In this document: piece by piece, positions 59,375-64,000 of the stretch
Layout: the number at the start of each line of letters is the position of its first letter
Numbering within the stretch: position 1 is the stretch's first letter
From: Hetaerina americana
Taxonomy: Eukaryota; Arthropoda; Insecta; Odonata; Calopterygidae
Assembly: GCA_022747635.1 (NCBI GenBank)
Contig: JAKTNV010000002.1
Span: 2,380,501 to 2,444,500, forward strand
Reading direction: 5' to 3'
DNA: 64,000 nucleotides
Notes under the pieces: generated by a model
Told to the model about the DNA's origin: nothing
Seen by the model: the letters and a program-made list of their open reading frames with translations, nothing else
The model's database searches: none
Translations under genes and position numbers: made by a program

Positions 59375-62300
59375 CTGCAGAAAACAAATGAGGACATAGA
59401 ATGTTTCAAATGTGAGATCCACAACAATTGAGGGGGGGGGGGAATTACAGAGGGAAATTACCATGTAGCACAAGCTTGTCCTCTTTACCCATAATAGGAG
59501 ATCACATGCTAAAACATGCCGAAAAACATTTGGACTGAGAACACTGATTAGCATGTAAATGACAGGCATTAGTTGGCATTTTGACAACACACAAATTATG
59601 TCAAATTATGAATGCAAGGTGCCTTAATGAAAAAGGAAATCATATGCATACATAACAGCCACTCAAAATTAACACCATAAGTAATATTCCCTATTATTTA
59701 AGTAATTCACTATTTATAACTGAGAAGTTAAGTACTGCTTTTTGATTTTTTAGGTATATAGACATGCTGTGACAATAGAACTACGCCTTAGTTGACAGTT
59801 AATTAAATAGACCTCTAACATTGTTGATGAATATTAAATTTTTGAAAGGTAATTGTAATGATTTATTTATATTCATACATAAAACGTATATTTCAACCAA
59901 ATATAGCTGTAGAGGTGTTTATGAGGATTGAAGACTTGGCGATATCCAAAGCTTGGAAGTGATGGATTCCATATAAATACAGTATAAAAAACTAATCTTG
60001 ATGACTTGACACATGTATAATAGTCAATCACTTTTAATGCCATCAATCAAGCTCTTGCTGGTCAAAACAAAAACACTTTTCAAAGAAAAATGCAGAATAT
60101 GAGTCCTCGGATTGGCATGCTGTATCTGCTTGAATAGAAACTGAACCCCACAAAAATTTACAAAATGTTCTCTAATTCAGTATTTTATGCAGACTTTTCC
60201 TGAAGAATTCTTGGTAGTACATACTGGCCATCTAGAAACCGTGACACATCACATTTATATGGGGATTGGAGAGAAATCTGGTTAATTATGTAGTTGAAGC
60301 AGGAAGGTACCTTTCTTTAAAAACTAATTTAAACTCTCCATTCTCCCATTGCAATCAGAAAAGCCTGTTGGAGTGTGCACATGCAGTCAGCTAATCCATT
60401 AATATTGTGTCGGTACAAAAGGCTTGTGTCCAGACTATGAAACCTCTGCTCTTGAAAAGGTTGGCTCTTTTTCAGTGGCAAGTCAGAGGGGCAGAATGCT
60501 TCATGTCAAAGGGATATTGTGGTTGTGCCGCGGTCTTCTCTTATCACTTTGATTTTAATCCAGCAGCATTATTCCATCATCGAAAGCAATCCTGAGGACA
60601 CTCTGGCATGAGTAAATTAATTAATTCCATGTCCTGTCTCCATTTCACTTCTACAGAATGCCATATGATAGTAATAGGTTCTCTAAGTCAAATTTACCAC
60701 AATCAATTGTGTCATGAGTGCTCTGCTCTTCAAGAAGCAGTCTTGTCTTAACTTTTCAATCACCCATCAAAGAATAAACTTTAACAAATTATTTCATTTC
60801 TTTCTGTTCCTAATCAGGTGAGTTGTGGTTTATACCACTGCTCTAAATGTTGGAAAATATGTCTCTACACCTATATACGTATTATTCCAACATCTTAGCA
60901 TTGAAATCCATCATCAAATAGTTAGTTAATCTTTATTTAGGAAACAAATGCAATTGTAATTGATCCTGGGAATCGGATAGAGTAATTTTAGCTAAAGGAA
61001 ACCCATTAAAATTAATAGATACTTTAGATTGTACATAAAAATGACAAAAATTGTTAATATTTTTGATAGGATGCTGGAATAAAATATTTTTTCCTGAGGC
61101 TAGAAATTTAGCAGTTGGGTAATTTATTTATGACAAATATAACAAAAACATTAGCTTATATTCAGGCAGATGTGCTAGTCCCAATTATACCCCTGAGACT
61201 GGGCTAGGAAAGTCTTAATAGACCAAAATAAGGTCCGTTGATAGAGCATACCTAAAAATCTGTAAGTAGGCATCTCCTCACAAACCACTACAGGATGACC
61301 TTTTTAGGGGATGTTAAACTCAGATAATCTTAACAGCAATTTACTTAAATTTAAGGTATCCTTATCATGTGTGCATGTAACATAGGGAGAAGAAATAACA
61401 ACCTTGTCTTCTCTTAAATTTTCTAATTCCATTTCATAAGCATAGGAATCTTTCTTTTAGTAGGAATTTTGGACAGCTGATGTGAAACATCACTATTTAT
61501 AATTATTTACCATGCTCCATTAGTCCTTATTAATTTGTAATCACTAGGAAAGCAAATGCTTGACTAGAGAAAGAGAGTTCCATTTCCATTGTCTAATGTT
61601 ACTACCATTTTCTAGTAACTGAAAAAGTTATCAAAATATTGTTTTCAATATTTTAGGATCACCACTTCTAAAATTGAATCTAAAAAGAGAGCTCCAACCT
61701 GGCTACATTAGGTTATTAACGAATTTCTCTCCTTGTATAGACATGGCCATTTCAAAGGTTTGACAACCACTGGAATCAAATAGATCTGAGGGGGAAAATC
61801 AACATGATTTTATGCAGCTAACAAAATGCAAACATATTGTCATGAAATGCACACTAGAACTGTACCCCAGGATAAATTTCCTTGCAACCATTTGCTGAAT
61901 TAGAAATTTGGTTGAGTCAAAGGAGTGGTATCAAAGAATCCAATAGATTATGAAAGGGGTAATTGTAGCTCAAATGAAAAAGCATCAACTCTCAGAAGTC
62001 AACAATATAGTCAAAAGTCTAACTGTGACAACATATCAACACTTCCCTTCAAATTAACATTTTAACTTGATGGTTCTTGGCAATATACTTGGGGTCAAAC
62101 TGTGGAAAAGGGGAGGGTAACAATCCTCCCCATCTCCCCCTCCTTCCCATTCTTGCACTACGCTCCCCTATTCTAAATAAATGCTGCTTATCACATGGTT
62201 TAATGGCAAAAAAAGATATTTAATAAGTTGAGTTGGGTTTCTTTTACTGTCAATATTACTAAACTGGAAGAAATTTTATTGATTAACATAAATTTTCTTG

Positions 62301-64000
62301 TGGAATACACTTCTACCTTATTCAAATATTTTTTTAACAACAACCCCTTATATGGCCATGAAATTTGCGAGAGAGTCATGCCGGTCTTCAAATTTTTTCC
62401 ATCATATTATCTCCATAATGAAATTTTTGGAGATTAATCATACATGAGCAGAATTTGAATATGATAAGTGCTATTAATAATGAGTCCATTCCGATATGTT
62501 CAGCATAAAAACATTAGCCATCAATGACATTGGCAACAGAGTTTTCAAACATGTTGCTCAGTGAATGTTGAAAAAGATAACTAGTTGAATATCCTTTCTA
62601 CAAAGTGGAAACATTAAGTCAATAACTATACAGATACTAAGTACTAGAAACACAGTGATAAATTAAGAATAGACGTAATAGACTGCTGTTCTAATTATCT
62701 GATACAAACTACACATTGCATAGTCCCTTCCCATACGGACAGTACTGTTAAGTTAGCATTTCTACTATACATTGTAACTTACACGTTACATCACACAGTT
62801 CATTAGTCTCCCATGCATATAAAAATTACTGCCATAGCATAGTTAATCATTATCTAAACAAGAAAAATATTAGTAGCAACAATCACGATAAAAATACAGT
62901 CACTAAACACCATTCTAAATGGAACCATTCAATACTTAGTAAATTATGACACCACATAAAACCACACATCAGCAGCCATTTAAAAATTTACCCAAGTTTT
63001 CATTTTACAAACTAGGTAGTACTCCAAAATTGCACACAGTTGGATCTGCCAATATATTTCAGTGCTCTTTTATATTTTAGTTTGACATGTCATCATTGTG
63101 TTAGAGCTTTGCTTCTCTTAGAAACTGCCATGATAATAAACCTACATTTCTTTTGTGCAAGGACTATCTTGGCATACCTATATTAGGGAACTGATTTTCC
63201 TAAATAACTCCTATCAAGGATTAAACTATCAGTTCATAACAAAAACTATACATAAATTGAAAAATGATGGGTATTCTTGTAGTTTTCACATGACAATGGA
63301 TTCAGGACAGTCATGTATTTTGCATGAAAAATACTATAATCGTTGGATTATTAGCTAGCAAATTATAAAAAACTAATATCTATCTATTTACTTGGTCAAA
63401 TGCCACTGATATGGAGTATAAAAAAGGGTTGGGCGATGTATGCCAGCCATGCTGCATGTAGTTCATTCAATTTACGACTTCACAATTCCATACGCATTGC
63501 TGAATATCATCAACATACAGTCTTAGCATTGGTTTTAAGCCCCAACTTGGCATGTGCTTATTAACATAGCCATTACGGGTTGCACACATGGAAGTTAAAC
63601 CATTAGGTATTACACCTATTCTAAGGCATATAAAGTATGCTTATTTTTGTTATGAAGTATTTAATTTTGGCAACAGTTGTGACTTTCAAAAAAGTGAATG
63701 GAAAAGGGTTTCTGAAGCTGAAATATAGGTGCTCAAATAATCATTTCATAAAGAAATAACAACAGCAAATGAACCATTAATAAACTAATGATAATAGAAC
63801 TAACAGCTGAAGCCAGATACATGTTTCTGAATTAGTGTTTCCAAGACACTGCTGAAGTCATCAGGCTAGCAGGGCTGGTTTCCTTGAGCTATTTTTGGGG
63901 ATACATAAAAATTATCTTTAATATGACACAGAGATAAAATGTGGCCAATTATATTACTGATACCAATTTTATACATTTCAGATATATTTGTGTTGTTGAA
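59375..64000 (-). other. Presumed DAGLA intron, AT-rich
   Basis: I looked for upstream DAGLA exons on the minus strand, including the GHSLGAG nucleophile region, and found none. The stretch is uniformly AT-rich with short frames only (for example 60407-60595 and 62228-62437). No transposon family from the left part of the window is evident. I infer that it is a long intron and that earlier exons lie beyond 64000. Confidence 0.5.

Overview
This window looks like animal nuclear DNA, most probably from an insect. It holds two recognisable host genes with introns. Much of the rest is layered transposon debris: mariner-type DNA transposons, two non-LTR families with endonuclease/reverse transcriptase, CR1-like 3' ends, Penelope-like elements and tRNA-derived SINEs. 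The species call is inference. Alg11 residues resemble insect Alg11 (remembered, not aligned), and the repeat mix is arthropod-like.

Layout. 0-40 kb is repeat-rich with no confident host gene: SINE and CR1-like fragments and a perfect hairpin (0.4-5 kb); mariner relics and a G-rich minisatellite (5.8-10.2 kb); an RTE-like LINE, called LINE A here, on the minus strand (11.3-14.7 kb); a second LINE (LINE B) split by a mariner (17.4-19.4 kb); Penelope-type inverted-end insertions (21.7-22.2 and 24.6-24.8 kb); a second near-full LINE A (26.0-29.3 kb); and a mariner with an intact transposase nested in an inverted LINE A fragment (37.3-38.6 kb). 39.5-45.6 kb is host sequence: ALG11 on the plus strand in eight exons, with a small unidentified ORF head-to-head upstream. 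46-57 kb is another repeat block: an internally deleted mariner, a SINE, a decayed Penelope-like reverse transcriptase, a third LINE A holding a second near-identical intact mariner, and the tail of another Penelope-like element. 57.6-59.4 kb carries the last two exons of a DAGLA/inaE-type diacylglycerol lipase on the minus strand. The rest of that gene must lie to the right; 59.4-64 kb reads as intron.

The host genes are unrelated in function: ALG11 acts in N-glycan precursor assembly at the ER, and DAGLA makes 2-arachidonoylglycerol. They converge on the 46-57 kb repeat block. The most notable pattern is a set of three small insertions with unrelated sequences but one architecture: inverted arms, a 32-base extension on one arm only, and 12-15-base target duplications. 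I read them as Penelope-type ends. The two 1332-base mariner copies, whose transposases differ at two residues and keep all catalytic aspartates, suggest recent transposition. I did not find a clearly new biological system.
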